NCBI GenBank assembly: GCA_031256825.1
Contig: JAIRPV010000015.1
Span: 101,618 to 165,617 of the forward strand
From: Oscillospiraceae bacterium
GTDB lineage: Bacteria > Bacillota > Clostridia > Oscillospirales > Acutalibacteraceae
Reading direction: 5' to 3'
DNA: 64,000 bases
Shown: in pieces, positions 39,496 through 47,794 of the stretch
Position numbering within the stretch: position 1 is the first letter of the stretch
Layout of the letters: the number at the start of each line of letters is the position of its first letter
Made by a program: the position numbers and the translations under genes
The notes under the pieces: generated by a model
Databases searched by the model: none
What the model saw: only the letters and a program-made list of their open reading frames with translations
Told to the model about the DNA's origin: nothing

Positions 39496-40863
39496 ATGTC
39501 AACCATTATTGGCGTGCGCTTCCGCGAAGCGGGGCGCGTCTACTTTTTCGATCCTGGCAAGTATGAAGTGAAACTGGGCGACCGTGTGGTCGTTGAAACC
39601 GCGCGGGGCGTGGAATGCGGCATTGTGGCGCAGGAACCCACCGAGCTGCCCGACGAGCAGATCAAGCATCCGCTCAAGGAAATGCTGCGCTTGGCAACGC
39701 CCGAGGATCTGCGGCGCGTGGAAGGCAAAGCGGCAAAAGAAGCCGAGGCCTTCCGCATTGGCGAAGAAAAAATCCTCAAGCATGGGCTGGATATGAAGCT
39801 GGTCAACGTGGAGTACAACTTTGAGGGCACCAAAATTGTCTTTCATTTTACCGCGGATCAGCGCGTGGATTTTCGTGCGCTTGTGCGCGATTTGGCGGGC
39901 GTATTCCGCACGCGCATTGAACTGCGCCAGATTGGCGTGCGCGACGAAGCGAAGCTGTTGGGCGGCCTGGGTATTTGCGGGCGGCCCTTCTGTTGCTCCC
40001 AGTTTTTGGGCGATTTTCATCCGGTCTCCATCAAAATGGCCAAAGAGCAGGGGTTGTCGCTCAATCCAACGAAAATCAGCGGCACCTGCGGGCGGCTCAT
40101 GTGCTGCCTGAAATACGAGGAGGCGGCCTATGAAGACGCGCTGAAAACCATGCCGCGCCCCGGCAGTCTGATCGAAACCCCCGAAGGCCCCGGTATTGTG
40201 ACGGAAATCAATGCCGTGTCGCGCAATGTGAAAGTGCGGCTGAGCCATAACCAGGACGCACCGCCCATGACATTCTACTTTGACCCGGAAGAGGGCGCGC
40301 GCCGCCGCGTTGCCGCACCCCGCGCCGCGGCGGATATTGGCGCAAGGCTGAGCGGACCCCGCATGGATATGCTGCCCGAAACGCCGGACGACGCGCCCGC
40401 GCCGCACAAAGAGGAACCAAAACAGCAGCAAAAGCAGCGCCGCGACCGCAAAAAACAGAAACCGAAGCCGCCGCAGAGCCTACCCCAGCAAGCGGCCAAG
40501 CAGCCTCCGCAGCAGGCCAAACAGCCGCAGCAGAGCAAACAGTTGCCGCAAGCCAGGCAGCAGCCGCCGCAAAAGCAGCAAAGCCCTGTGGCGGATGCGC
40601 CGCAAACGGCCAGCGCCGCAGGGGGCGGAAAGAATTGGCGGGAGCGGCACGCGCCGCAAAAACAGCCGCAGCAACCGGCTTATCGGCAGCAGCGCGCGCC
40701 GCAGCACACCGCGCCGCCCGTTGCCGCGGTGCCGCGCTACAGCGAAATACCGGCGGGCCCGCGCCGCGCCCTTGCGCCAAAGCCCGCCGCCGAGCCAAAG
40801 CCGCAGAACCACCGCCGCCCCAGCCGGCCGAAAAAAGGCGGCGGCCCCCCGCAGCAGGGATAA
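39496..40863 (+). CDS. ricT: RicT/YaaT (PSP1 domain) with long Gln/Pro-rich tail
   Basis: RicT is a member of the RicA/F/T complex that carries Fe-S clusters and promotes mRNA maturation by RNase Y; it affects sporulation and competence in Bacillus. The PSP1 domain occupies about residues 1-260. The Cys-rich segments GICGRPFCCSQFLGDF and GTCGRLMCCLKYE are the proposed cluster ligands. After residue 300 a tail of about 150 residues is made of Gln, Pro, Lys and Arg (KQQQKQRRDRKKQKPKPPQ), which RicT of Bacillus does not have. The track start at 39463 was moved to ATG 39496 with AAAGGAA upstream. It follows holB as expected. Confidence 0.93.
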   Translation: MSTIIGVRFREAGRVYFFDPGKYEVKLGDRVVVETARGVECGIVAQEPTELPDEQIKHPLKEMLRLATPEDLRRVEGKAAKEAEAFRIGEEKILKHGLDMKLVNVEYNFEGTKIVFHFTADQRVDFRALVRDLAGVFRTRIELRQIGVRDEAKLLGGLGICGRPFCCSQFLGDFHPVSIKMAKEQGLSLNPTKISGTCGRLMCCLKYEEAAYEDALKTMPRPGSLIETPEGPGIVTEINAVSRNVKVRLSHNQDAPPMTFYFDPEEGARRRVAAPRAAADIGARLSGPRMDMLPETPDDAPAPHKEEPKQQQKQRRDRKKQKPKPPQSLPQQAAKQPPQQAKQPQQSKQLPQARQQPPQKQQSPVADAPQTASAAGGGKNWRERHAPQKQPQQPAYRQQRAPQHTAPPVAAVPRYSEIPAGPRRALAPKPAAEPKPQNHRRPSRPKKGGGPPQQG

Positions 40864-40904
40864 GAACCGGACGCGCGCCGGTTCCTGAAATCCAGAAAAA
40901 GTGC

Positions 40905-40933
40905 TTGCATTTCGTTCGAAAATATGCTACAAT
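40905..40933 (+). promoter_or_regulatory. SigA-type promoter for the ferredoxin gene
   Basis: TTGCAT and TACAAT are 17 bp apart, 30 bp before ATG 40964. A GC hairpin (GAACCGG / CCGGTTC, 40864-40884) right after ricT may end the upstream transcript. Confidence 0.78.
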
Positions 40934-40963
40934 GGGTGCATATTAAAAAAGGAGGAGCGAACC

Positions 40964-41131
40964 ATGGCGTATACGATTAACGACGACTGCATTTCCTGCG
41001 GCGCTTGCGAGGCGGAGTGCCCGGTATCGGCCATTTCGGCGGGCGACGACAAGTATGTGATCGACCCCGATACCTGCATCGACTGCGGCGCTTGCGCTGC
41101 CGTGTGCCCCGTTTCCGCGCCGAACCCCTGA
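40964..41131 (+). CDS. 2[4Fe-4S] ferredoxin
   Basis: This 55-residue electron carrier of the clostridial type carries two [4Fe-4S] clusters. The two CX2CX2CX3CP motifs are complete: CISCGACEAECP and CIDCGACAAVCP. It shows the internal twofold repeat of the family. The track start at 40901 lies in the promoter; ATG 40964 has AGGAGGAG. It is monocistronic, with its own promoter and terminator, which suggests high expression. It likely serves pyruvate:ferredoxin oxidoreductase and hydrogenase-type enzymes of an anaerobe; those genes are not in the window. Confidence 0.97.
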   Translation: MAYTINDDCISCGACEAECPVSAISAGDDKYVIDPDTCIDCGACAAVCPVSAPNP

Positions 41132-41158
41132 GCGCTGGCGCATGCCCAACAAAACAAA

Positions 41159-41190
41159 CAAAGCCCCCCCTTTTTGGGGGGCTTTGGCTT
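41159..41190 (+). terminator. Terminator after ferredoxin
   Basis: AAGCCCCCC / GGGGGGCTT with a CTTTTT-type loop is a strong stem; the downstream sequence is TTGGCTTAG, so the T run is short. Confidence 0.75.
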
Positions 41191-41274
41191 AGCTCCCGTC
41201 AGGGCATTCTATCCAGGCGCTGGCTGCCCATGCAAAGCCGGATGGGATTTCTTTGGCGGGCGGGCAAAAATTGC

Positions 41275-41303
41275 TTGCATTTCCCCGCAAAAGGCTGTAT
41301 AAT
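41275..41303 (+). promoter_or_regulatory. SigA-type promoter for gtrA-PHP-nadA
   Basis: TTGCAT and TATAAT are 17 bp apart, 34 bp before ATG 41338. No other promoter is seen before nadA. Confidence 0.8.
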
Positions 41304-41337
41304 AGAGGTATTCCGCTGTTGAAAGGAAGGTTGCCCT

Positions 41338-41832
41338 ATGAGCGAACCCGTGAAACTTACCGCGAAAGAAAACCTGATCCAGACACTGAAGTATTTTTGC
41401 TTTGCCGCCTCGGCAGGCGCGATCCAGCTTATCAGTTTCACCGTTTTGACCGAACTCAACATTTTCCACGATTCGTCGAACCCTTACGGACCCAGTTACT
41501 TCATTGCGCTGGTGCTTTCGGTGCTGTGGAACTTTACGTTCAACCGGAAGTTCACATTTAAATCAGCCACCAATATTCCCATTGCCATGCTGAAGGTCTT
41601 CGCTTACTACCTGGTCTTCACGCCCGCCTCCATCTGGTGGGGCAACGCGCTGACTTTCCGCTTTTCGCAGCACTGGATGCAGTATGTTGTTCTGGTGGGC
41701 ACCATGCTCGTCAACGGCGTAACCGAATTCCTGTATCAGCGGTTCTTCGTGTTCGGCAAAAGCATCAACACCAACGAAAGCGGGCAGAAAGAGGAGGAGC
41801 GCAAACGTGAGCAAACCGGCAAGGGTGTTTGA
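41338..41832 (+). CDS. GtrA family membrane protein
   Basis: GtrA-like proteins are small membrane proteins thought to help flip polyprenyl-linked sugars for cell-surface polysaccharides. The protein has four hydrophobic segments (FCFAASAGAIQLISFTVLTEL; YFIALVLSVLWNFTFNRKFTF; the third around FAYYLVFTPASIWW; YVVLVGTMLVNGVTEFLYQRFFVF), in which the WNFTFNRKFTFKS motif is typical. The length of 164 residues is slightly longer than usual because of a charged tail (ESGQKEEERKREQTGKG). That tail overlaps the next gene by 26 bp, so the two are translationally linked. Confidence 0.87.
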   Translation: MSEPVKLTAKENLIQTLKYFCFAASAGAIQLISFTVLTELNIFHDSSNPYGPSYFIALVLSVLWNFTFNRKFTFKSATNIPIAMLKVFAYYLVFTPASIWWGNALTFRFSQHWMQYVVLVGTMLVNGVTEFLYQRFFVFGKSINTNESGQKEEERKREQTGKGV

Positions 41833-42571
41833 CTGCCACATGCACTCGCACCATTCGCCCGACAGTCTTTGCCTGATGCGGGAGCTTTGCGAACAGGCGG
41901 CGGCCCGGGGCGCAGAACTGATCACCATCACGGATCACTGGGATTTTGACGTCACCTGCGAGGAATACTATAAGCCGCAGGCCTACTTTGACGATCTGGA
42001 GCGCACGCGCGAAGCGTTCGCGGGGAGGCTGACGGTTCTGGCGGGCGTGGAATTTTCTGAACCCCATCTGCACCAAGCCTTGCTGGAAGACGCCAACAGC
42101 ATGCCCTACGACTATATTTTGGGCAGCTTGCACTACTGGGGATTCCGGGGGATCTATGCGGACGACGCGATCTATGCCGGGCCGTGTTATGACGCTTATT
42201 GGCACGAGCTGCGGCGCATGGTGGCCTATGGCGGCTACGACGCTGTGGGCCATCTGGATTTGCCCTTTCGCTACCTGAAGGTGCTGGAATACGAAGAAGA
42301 CGTTGTGGACGAAATCTTTTCGCTCATGCAGATTACGGGGCTTGTGCCGGAAATCAACACATCCAGCCTGCGCCGGGGATTGAACGAAACCATGCCCAAC
42401 GAGGCGCTGCTGCGCCGCTATGCTGCCCGCGGCGGTAAATATGTGACACTGGGATCCGACGCGCACCACGCCGAAGACGTTTGCGCGGGTTTGCCCGAAG
42501 CTCGCGCCCTGGCCGATCGCCTGGGACTGAAGGCAACCTATTTTCAAAGGAGGAAACAGGTGATTCTATGA
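41807..42571 (+). CDS. PHP-domain phosphatase (histidinol-phosphatase-like)
   Basis: This metal-dependent phosphoesterase of the PHP family resembles HisJ histidinol phosphatase. Metal-binding motifs are DCHMHSHHSPDS at the N-terminus, ITITDHWD, the Glu of AGVEFSEP, LGSLHYW, DAVGHLDL and the C-terminal TLGSDAHHAED. The length of 254 residues is normal. The start is GTG 41807 with GAGGAGG upstream, inside the end of gtrA. No other his genes are in the window, so the substrate may not be histidinol phosphate. Its stop overlaps the nadA start (ATGA), which indicates coupled translation. Confidence 0.9.
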   Translation: MSKPARVFDCHMHSHHSPDSLCLMRELCEQAAARGAELITITDHWDFDVTCEEYYKPQAYFDDLERTREAFAGRLTVLAGVEFSEPHLHQALLEDANSMPYDYILGSLHYWGFRGIYADDAIYAGPCYDAYWHELRRMVAYGGYDAVGHLDLPFRYLKVLEYEEDVVDEIFSLMQITGLVPEINTSSLRRGLNETMPNEALLRRYAARGGKYVTLGSDAHHAEDVCAGLPEARALADRLGLKATYFQRRKQVIL

Positions 42572-43485
42572 CCATCGCGGAACTTCAGGCAGAAATCCTG
42601 CGGCTCAAGCGGGAAACGGACGCCTGTATCCTGGCCCACAGTTACCAGGCCAGGGAAATTATTGAGGTGGCCGACGTGGCGGGGGACTCGTTTGCGCTGA
42701 GCAAAGCCGCCGCGCAGCGGGCGGAAGCCCATGTGCTGCTTTGCGGCGTGCGCTTTATGGCCGAGGGGGTCAAGCTGCTGTCGCCAGAAAAACGCGTGAC
42801 GCTTGTCAACCCGCAGGCGGGCTGCCCCATGGCGGAGCAGATGGACAAGGCCGCGATCGAGGCGGTCAGGCAGCGTTTCCCGGAGTACACCGTTGTGGCC
42901 TATATCAACACAACGGCGGAACTCAAGACGGTTTGCGATGTATGCGTCACTTCTTCGAGCGCTGTGGAGATTGTAAAAAAATTACCTGGCAACAAAATTT
43001 TGTTTATTCCCGACTGCAACCTGGGGGCCTGGGTGCAGCGTATGGTTCCTGAAAAAGAGATCAAGTTGTTGCAGGGCGGCTGCCCCATACACGCCGCAGT
43101 CACCGTGGCCGAAACGAAGGCCGCCCGCGCCGCGCATCCGGAGGCCCTGCTTTTGGTTCATCCCGAATGCCAGCCTGCCGTTACGGCCCTGGCCGACTAT
43201 GTGGGTTCTACGGCGGGGATTATGCGGTACGCAAAGGCTTCGCCCGCGCGCGAATTCATCATTGGCACCGAGGGCAGCATTGCGGAGCACCTGCAATACG
43301 ATTGCCCTGAAAAGCGTTTTTATCCGCTGACAAAACATCTGGTGTGCCAGAACATGAAGCTGACCACGCTGCCGGAGGTGCTGCTGGCGTTGCAGGGGCA
43401 GGCCGGGGAAGAAATCCGGCTGGACGAAGAGACATTGCGCGCCGCGCGCCGCTGCCTGAACCGCATGGTGGAACTGGGAGGATAG
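42568..43485 (+). CDS. nadA: Quinolinate synthase
   Basis: NadA condenses iminoaspartate with dihydroxyacetone phosphate to quinolinate, the first committed part of de novo NAD synthesis, using a [4Fe-4S] cluster. The threefold repeat structure is visible. Segments include AHSYQAREIIEVADVAGDS, the first Cys in LLCGVRFMAEG, NTTAELKTVCDVCVTSSSA, VHPECQPAV and EGSIAEHLQYDCPEKRFYPL. The three cluster Cys residues are in these regions. The track start at 42481 overlaps the PHP gene; ATG 42568 is the start, giving 305 residues. nadB and nadC, the usual partners, are not adjacent; nadD lies at 50.3 kb. Confidence 0.96.
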   Translation: MTIAELQAEILRLKRETDACILAHSYQAREIIEVADVAGDSFALSKAAAQRAEAHVLLCGVRFMAEGVKLLSPEKRVTLVNPQAGCPMAEQMDKAAIEAVRQRFPEYTVVAYINTTAELKTVCDVCVTSSSAVEIVKKLPGNKILFIPDCNLGAWVQRMVPEKEIKLLQGGCPIHAAVTVAETKAARAAHPEALLLVHPECQPAVTALADYVGSTAGIMRYAKASPAREFIIGTEGSIAEHLQYDCPEKRFYPLTKHLVCQNMKLTTLPEVLLALQGQAGEEIRLDEETLRAARRCLNRMVELGG

Positions 43486-43493
43486 CCTGGCAA

Positions 43494-43528
43494 AGCCCCC
43501 GCCGAAGAACGACGGGGGCCGCTTTTTA
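43494..43528 (+). terminator. Terminator after nadA
   Basis: A 7-bp stem (GCCCCCG / CGGGGGC) is followed by CGCTTTTTACG, 10 bp after the nadA stop. Confidence 0.8.
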
Positions 43529-43602
43529 CGTCCCTGGCGGGGTTGTCCCCGCCCAAGCTATCTTATGCGGCGGATGGAGCGGGGGTGACGGCTTTTGGAA
43601 AA

Positions 43603-43630
43603 GAAAAAAGGCGCAGCCGCAACTGCGCCT
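43603..43630 (-). terminator. Terminator after the GGGtGRT gene
   Basis: On the minus strand GGCGCAG / CTGCGCC with a 6-nt loop is followed by TTTTTTC, 15 bp after the stop at 43644. Confidence 0.82.
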
Positions 43631-43643
43631 CTGTATTGTGCCG

Positions 43644-44648
43644 TCAGGCCGCCTCCTGCACCGCCACGGCGCAGGCCACGGTGGCCCCCACCATGGGGTT
43701 GTTGCCCATGCCGATGAGGCCCATCATTTCCACATGCGCCGGGACGGAACTGGAACCCGCGAACTGCGCGTCGCCATGCATGCGGCCCAGGGAGTCGGTA
43801 AACCCGTAGCTGGCCGGGCCCGCGCCCATATTATCCGGGTGCAGCGTGCGGCCCGTGCCGCCGCCGCTGGCCACGCTGAAATAGGGCCTACCGTTTTCGA
43901 GCGCCCATTTTTTGTAGGTTCCCGCAACGAGATGCTGGAAGCGGGTGGGGTTGGTGCTGTTGCCGGTGATACTGACGTCCACCTGCTCTTGCTGCATGAT
44001 GGCCACGCCCTCGAGCACATCGTTTGCCCCGTAGCAGCGCACCTTCGCGCGCTCGCCCTGCGAATAGGCGGTTTCGCTGACCAGTTCGAGCTTGTCGGCA
44101 AAGAAATCATATTCGGTCTTCACATAGGTGAAGCCGTTGATGCGGCTGATAATCATCGCGGCGTCTTTGCCAAGGCCGTTGAGGATCACCTGGAGGGGCT
44201 GTTTGCGGACTTTATTGGCCGTTTTGGCAATGCCGATGGCCCCTTCGGCGGCGGCGAAGCTCTCGTGCCCGGCAAGGAAGGCGAAGCACTTTGTTTTTTC
44301 TTCCAGCAGCATGGCTCCCAGGTTGCCGTGGCCCAGGCCAACTTTGCGCTGCTCAGCCACAGAGCCTGGGATGGTAAACGCCTGCAGGCCCTTGCCAATG
44401 GCGGCGGCGGCCGCAGCGGCTTCCGTTATGCCTTCTTGCAGCGCAATGGCCACGCCAAGGGTATAGGCCCAGACCGCGTTTTCGAACGCGATGGGCTGCA
44501 CGCCCTTCACAATGGCCTCCACGTCAATCCCTTTGGAAAGGCACAAATCGCGCGCGGCTTCCAGATCCTTCAGGCCCGCTTCTTTCAGCGCGGCCTCTAT
44601 TTTCTCCATACGGCGCTCTTTGCCCTCGAATTGTACTTCGTTTGGCAT
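43644..44648 (-). CDS. GGGtGRT protein (family of unknown function, partner of a NifU-like scaffold)
   Basis: This 334-residue protein belongs to the GGGtGRT family, named after the motif seen here as SGGGTGRTLHPDN. Its function is unknown; it usually lies next to a NifU-like iron-sulfur scaffold gene. Other striking parts are IPGSVAEQRKVGLGHGNLGAML, AFLAGHESFAAAEGAIGIAKTANKVRKQPLQVILNGLGKDAA, and GLIGMGNNPMVGATVACAVAV at the end. Gly-rich loops suggest a nucleotide or cofactor site. It has no signal peptide. The track start at 44720 was moved to ATG 44648 with AGGAG upstream. The expected scaffold partner is upstream in the same operon, but a secreted hydrolase gene lies between them. Confidence 0.92.
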   Translation of the reverse strand: MPNEVQFEGKERRMEKIEAALKEAGLKDLEAARDLCLSKGIDVEAIVKGVQPIAFENAVWAYTLGVAIALQEGITEAAAAAAAIGKGLQAFTIPGSVAEQRKVGLGHGNLGAMLLEEKTKCFAFLAGHESFAAAEGAIGIAKTANKVRKQPLQVILNGLGKDAAMIISRINGFTYVKTEYDFFADKLELVSETAYSQGERAKVRCYGANDVLEGVAIMQQEQVDVSITGNSTNPTRFQHLVAGTYKKWALENGRPYFSVASGGGTGRTLHPDNMGAGPASYGFTDSLGRMHGDAQFAGSSSVPAHVEMMGLIGMGNNPMVGATVACAVAVQEAA

Positions 44649-44686
44649 ACTATAACATCTCCTAACTATGATCTGAAAATCAGTTT

Positions 44687-45424
44687 TTATTTCGTTTGCG
44701 CGAACAGCCACTTGACCCAACCCGCATAAAACGGGGCCAATAGGATAATAGTATTATGGCCGCCGGCGGCAACCTCCGTAGCGGTCACGTCAAGCCCCTG
44801 CGCCTGCAACCTCCGAACGTCATCCGCGCTCCAGATGCCGCCGGCGCGCGGATAAGCGATGTGATGGGGAATAGAGCGCTCGTAGGAATCCGCGCTAACC
44901 GTGTCAAAATGCAGCGCGGCGGCATAGCGATCGGGGTAGGCAGCGGTCTGCGCTTCAATCGAACGCCCGCCCATGGAATAGCCAACGATATAAACGCGGT
45001 TCAAATCCACGTTGCCCTGCGCAGCCGCCCACTCAATTGCCCTGCCAGCAGCTTCCGTTTCGCCGTCGCTTTCCCAAGATGTGTCGTCTTCCACATGCGC
45101 CGCAAGAATGTGGCAGCGTTTTGCGCGCATGGCCATGGCCAGCTGAATCGGAATCATCTGAAACTTGCCCGCCCAGTCGTCGCTCTGCCAGCTCGGCAAC
45201 ATGCCGTGATAGTAGACGATCAGCGGCAGTTTTTCCTTCCCAAACGCAATCGCTTTGTGATAATCATAAACGCTTGTGCCATACAAGGGATCTGTCAGCG
45301 TCACGGTTTGCCAAAAGCAGGCAAGCCCTTTGGTGCTCACAAGGGGTTCTTCCGCGCTCGCGCCAAACGCGAACGTGCCGCACAGTAGCGCCGCCGAAAG
45401 GAGAACCGTCAAAACGCGTTTCAC
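44687..45424 (-). CDS. Secreted alpha/beta hydrolase
   Basis: This 245-residue exported protein begins with a signal peptide (KRVLTVLLSAALLCGTFAFGASA). An alpha/beta-hydrolase fold follows: the oxyanion-side segment LIVYYHGML, the nucleophile elbow VGYSMGGRS with the catalytic Ser, and a C-terminal His in AAGGHNTI. The Asp is probably in the region before it. The substrate may be an ester of polysaccharide or a lipid; it resembles PHB-depolymerase/feruloyl-esterase-like hydrolases. The start is GTG 45424 with GGGAGG, only 3 bp after the scaffold stop, so it is in the same operon, between two intracellular proteins. Confidence 0.87.
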   Translation of the reverse strand: MKRVLTVLLSAALLCGTFAFGASAEEPLVSTKGLACFWQTVTLTDPLYGTSVYDYHKAIAFGKEKLPLIVYYHGMLPSWQSDDWAGKFQMIPIQLAMAMRAKRCHILAAHVEDDTSWESDGETEAAGRAIEWAAAQGNVDLNRVYIVGYSMGGRSIEAQTAAYPDRYAAALHFDTVSADSYERSIPHHIAYPRAGGIWSADDVRRLQAQGLDVTATEVAAGGHNTIILLAPFYAGWVKWLFAQTK

Positions 45425-45427
45425 AGC

Positions 45428-46120
45428 TCATTCCTCCCTGGGGTCAATATATTTCGCCGCCTCGGCGAAGCGGCCATAGCTGCCGGTGTTTTTGGCAAGC
45501 GCCGCCGCCGGATCGGTTCCGCGCCGGATGTCTTCCAGGAATTTGCCCAGGCGGATAAACTCGTAGCCAATGACCTGATCGTCCGCGTCGAGCGCCATGC
45601 GGGTCACATAGCCCTCGGCCATTTCCATAAAGCGCACGCCTTTGGCTTTTGTGGAATACATGGTGCCAACCTGCGAGCGCAGCCCCTTGCCCAAGTCTTC
45701 CATGCCGGCGCCGATGGGCAGGCCGTCTTCGCTGAAGGCGCTTTGCGTGCGGCCATAGGCGAATTGCTGGAAAATTTCGCGGGCGGCAACATTGATGGCA
45801 TCGCAGACCAGATCGGTATTGAGCATTTCGAGCAAAGTTTTGCCGGGGAGGATTTCGGCGGCCATGGCGGCGGAGTGGGTCATGCCGGAGCAGCCAACGG
45901 TTTCCACCAGGGCTTCTTCCACAATGCCGTCTTTGACGTTGAGCGTCAGCTTGCAGCAGCCCTGCTGCGGCGCGCACCAGCCCACCCCGTGGCTCAGTCC
46001 GCTGATGTCTTTGATTTCGTAGGCTTTCACCCAGCGGCCCTCTTCGGGGATGGGGGCCGGGCCGTGGCGCGGCCCTTTGGCTACCGCGCACATCTTCTCA
46101 ACTTCATGGGAATAGTTCAT
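45428..46120 (-). CDS. NifU-like iron-sulfur cluster scaffold protein (GGGtGRT-associated)
   Basis: This 230-residue protein belongs to the NifU-like scaffold family found with GGGtGRT proteins. Conserved Cys residues fit cluster assembly: HGVGWCAPQQGCCKLTLNV, VETVGCSGMTHSAAMAAEIL, and DLVCDAINVAAREIF. The C-terminal third (GYVTRMALDADDQVIGYEFIRLGKFLEDI) is peculiar to this subgroup. The track start at 46174 lies in the promoter; ATG 46120 has AAGGAG. It is first in the operon, which also encodes the secreted hydrolase and the GGGtGRT protein. Its client proteins are unknown. Confidence 0.9.
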   Translation of the reverse strand: MNYSHEVEKMCAVAKGPRHGPAPIPEEGRWVKAYEIKDISGLSHGVGWCAPQQGCCKLTLNVKDGIVEEALVETVGCSGMTHSAAMAAEILPGKTLLEMLNTDLVCDAINVAAREIFQQFAYGRTQSAFSEDGLPIGAGMEDLGKGLRSQVGTMYSTKAKGVRFMEMAEGYVTRMALDADDQVIGYEFIRLGKFLEDIRRGTDPAAALAKNTGSYGRFAEAAKYIDPREE

Positions 46121-46164
46121 ATTGTTGCTCCTTCTTTGATATTTCGTTGCGTGAACCAAAAGAT

Positions 46165-46193
46165 AGTATATCACATAAAGTGGATCACGTCAA
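46165..46193 (-). promoter_or_regulatory. SigA-type promoter of the scaffold-hydrolase-GGGtGRT operon
   Basis: On the minus strand TTGACG and TATACT are 17 bp apart, about 44 bp before ATG 46120. Confidence 0.78.
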
Positions 46194-46331
46194 GGTCTGA
46201 ATTGGGCTTTCGCGCCGGGAGGCGTCAGAAAGATTCGTCAGGAAAAACCAAAAATTACCAAAACAAAGAGTGCCGCAGGCTTTGTCACAGAATATGTACA
46301 AAATCAACACAAAAATTCACGTGATATTCAC

Positions 46332-46360
46332 TTGACATGTGCAGTTTCGTGTGCTAAAAT
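46332..46360 (+). promoter_or_regulatory. SigA-type promoter for the acyltransferase gene
   Basis: TTGACA and TAAAAT are 17 bp apart, 39 bp before ATG 46400. Confidence 0.78.
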
Positions 46361-46399
46361 AAAGTCAATTGGCAACGTTTTGTAACCGGGAGGAATTCT

Positions 46400-47170
46400 A
46401 TGAAAATCAGAAGCCGCAAAGACCGGGTATTATTTCGCATTACGCGCAGAATCATCACACGCATGCTGTTTCGTGTGCGGGAATACGACAAAAAATTTTA
46501 TGACGACGACAGCTATGTGATTTCTCCCAACCATGTCAGCAACTGGGATACCCCCATCGCTTGGTCGCTGCTGGGGCGTTTGTGCAACCTGCGCACCATG
46601 ATGATGCACGAAGTTTGGGAGCAGCAGCCATGGCTGGGGCCGCTGCTGCGCTATGCGGGGTTTTATCCCGTGCACCGCAAAAAGAAGGACAAGCGCGACG
46701 TAGAAGATCAGATTGGCTACCTTTCCGAACCGGGGCGGCTGCTGCTGATGTTCCCGGATGGGCGGCACATCGATCCGCAGGTGGCTGTGGAACTGGAAGC
46801 ATATCGGAAGATGATCAAAAAGGGCGCGTTCTATATCGCCGCGAAGGCGCGCAAAAAGCTTGTGCCGGTGTTCATTGAGCCAAACCGCCTGTTCCGGCGC
46901 GTGCGGGTGCTTTATGGCACGCCGATTGACCCCACGCAGCTGCCGCTTTACGACGAAAACGGCGAGGTGAACTGGAGCGCGCTGCAACTTTTTGTGCAGG
47001 CCTGGCACAACCAGATTGTGGAACTGTATCGCAGGGCCATGGAGATGGAAGAGCGCCGCTTGCACAAATACAAAATTCATCGCCGCTTTTACCGCGACAA
47101 CACCGGATTTTTCTGCAAGGATCCGAACATTGAGTACCGGCAGCTGCTGACAGAAGAAAACGACGCTTAA
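46400..47170 (+). CDS. PlsC-like lysophospholipid acyltransferase
   Basis: This membrane-associated acyltransferase of the PlsC family adds an acyl chain to a lysophospholipid such as lysophosphatidic acid. The catalytic HX4D motif appears as NHVSNWD, block II as GFYPVHRKKKDKRD, and block III as FPDGRH in place of the usual FPEGTR. A block IV-like PVFIEPN follows. The N-terminus is very basic (KIRSRKDRVLFRITRRIITR) and has no clear helix, so it is peripheral. The length of 256 residues is normal. GGGAGGA precedes the ATG. Its stop overlaps the convergent rnhB stop by 4 bp. Confidence 0.88.
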   Translation: MKIRSRKDRVLFRITRRIITRMLFRVREYDKKFYDDDSYVISPNHVSNWDTPIAWSLLGRLCNLRTMMMHEVWEQQPWLGPLLRYAGFYPVHRKKKDKRDVEDQIGYLSEPGRLLLMFPDGRHIDPQVAVELEAYRKMIKKGAFYIAAKARKKLVPVFIEPNRLFRRVRVLYGTPIDPTQLPLYDENGEVNWSALQLFVQAWHNQIVELYRRAMEMEERRLHKYKIHRRFYRDNTGFFCKDPNIEYRQLLTEENDA

Positions 47171-47772
47171 CCGGCCTTGCAATTCCGAATAAACAGCGCT
47201 CGATGCGCCGGGCAGGGGCCCAGCCGCGCGAGCGCTTCGTAATGCGCCTTTGTGCCGTACCCCTTGTGCTGCGCAAAGCCGTAGCCGGGGTAGCGCGCAT
47301 CCAATTCCAGCATGGCCCGATCGCGGGCTACTTTTGCCAGGATCGACGCGGCGGCAATGCTGGCGCAGCGCGCATCGCCCTGAACGACCGTTTGGCAGGC
47401 AATGCGCAGCGGCGGCGGCTGATTGCCATCCACCAGGGCAAAATCGGCGGGGATCGGCAGGGCTTCCACCGCGCGGCGCATGGCAAGCAAGGCGGCCCGC
47501 AGGATGTTCATCTCTTCGATTTCTTCCACAGAAGCGCAGGCGATCGCCCAGGCGGCAGCCTGCGCCTGAATCAGCCCGAACAGCGTTTCGCGCCGCTTCG
47601 GGCTGAGTTTTTTTGAGTCGTTCAGCCCCGGCAGCTGATATTCCGCAGGGAGAATGACCGCGGCGGCATAAACGCCGCCCGCAAGCGGCCCGCGCCCCGC
47701 CTCATCCACGCCGCAGACATGCTGACGGCCAGCGCACTGCTGCTCCAGGGGTTCAAAAATAACAGGATTCAT
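47167..47772 (-). CDS. rnhB: Ribonuclease HII
   Basis: RNase HII cuts RNA in RNA-DNA hybrids and removes single ribonucleotides from DNA. The catalytic acidic residues are in VCGVDEAGRGPLAGGVYAAAVIL (Asp and Glu), FALVDGN and the SILAKVARDR segment. The GRG motif that recognises the RNA-DNA junction is intact. The length of 201 residues is typical. It follows thrC by 22 bp and is the last gene of a long minus-strand operon. It ends head to head with the acyltransferase gene. Confidence 0.96.
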   Translation of the reverse strand: MNPVIFEPLEQQCAGRQHVCGVDEAGRGPLAGGVYAAAVILPAEYQLPGLNDSKKLSPKRRETLFGLIQAQAAAWAIACASVEEIEEMNILRAALLAMRRAVEALPIPADFALVDGNQPPPLRIACQTVVQGDARCASIAAASILAKVARDRAMLELDARYPGYGFAQHKGYGTKAHYEALARLGPCPAHRALFIRNCKAG

Positions 47773-47794
47773 CCGATGACCTCATATTCGCCGC

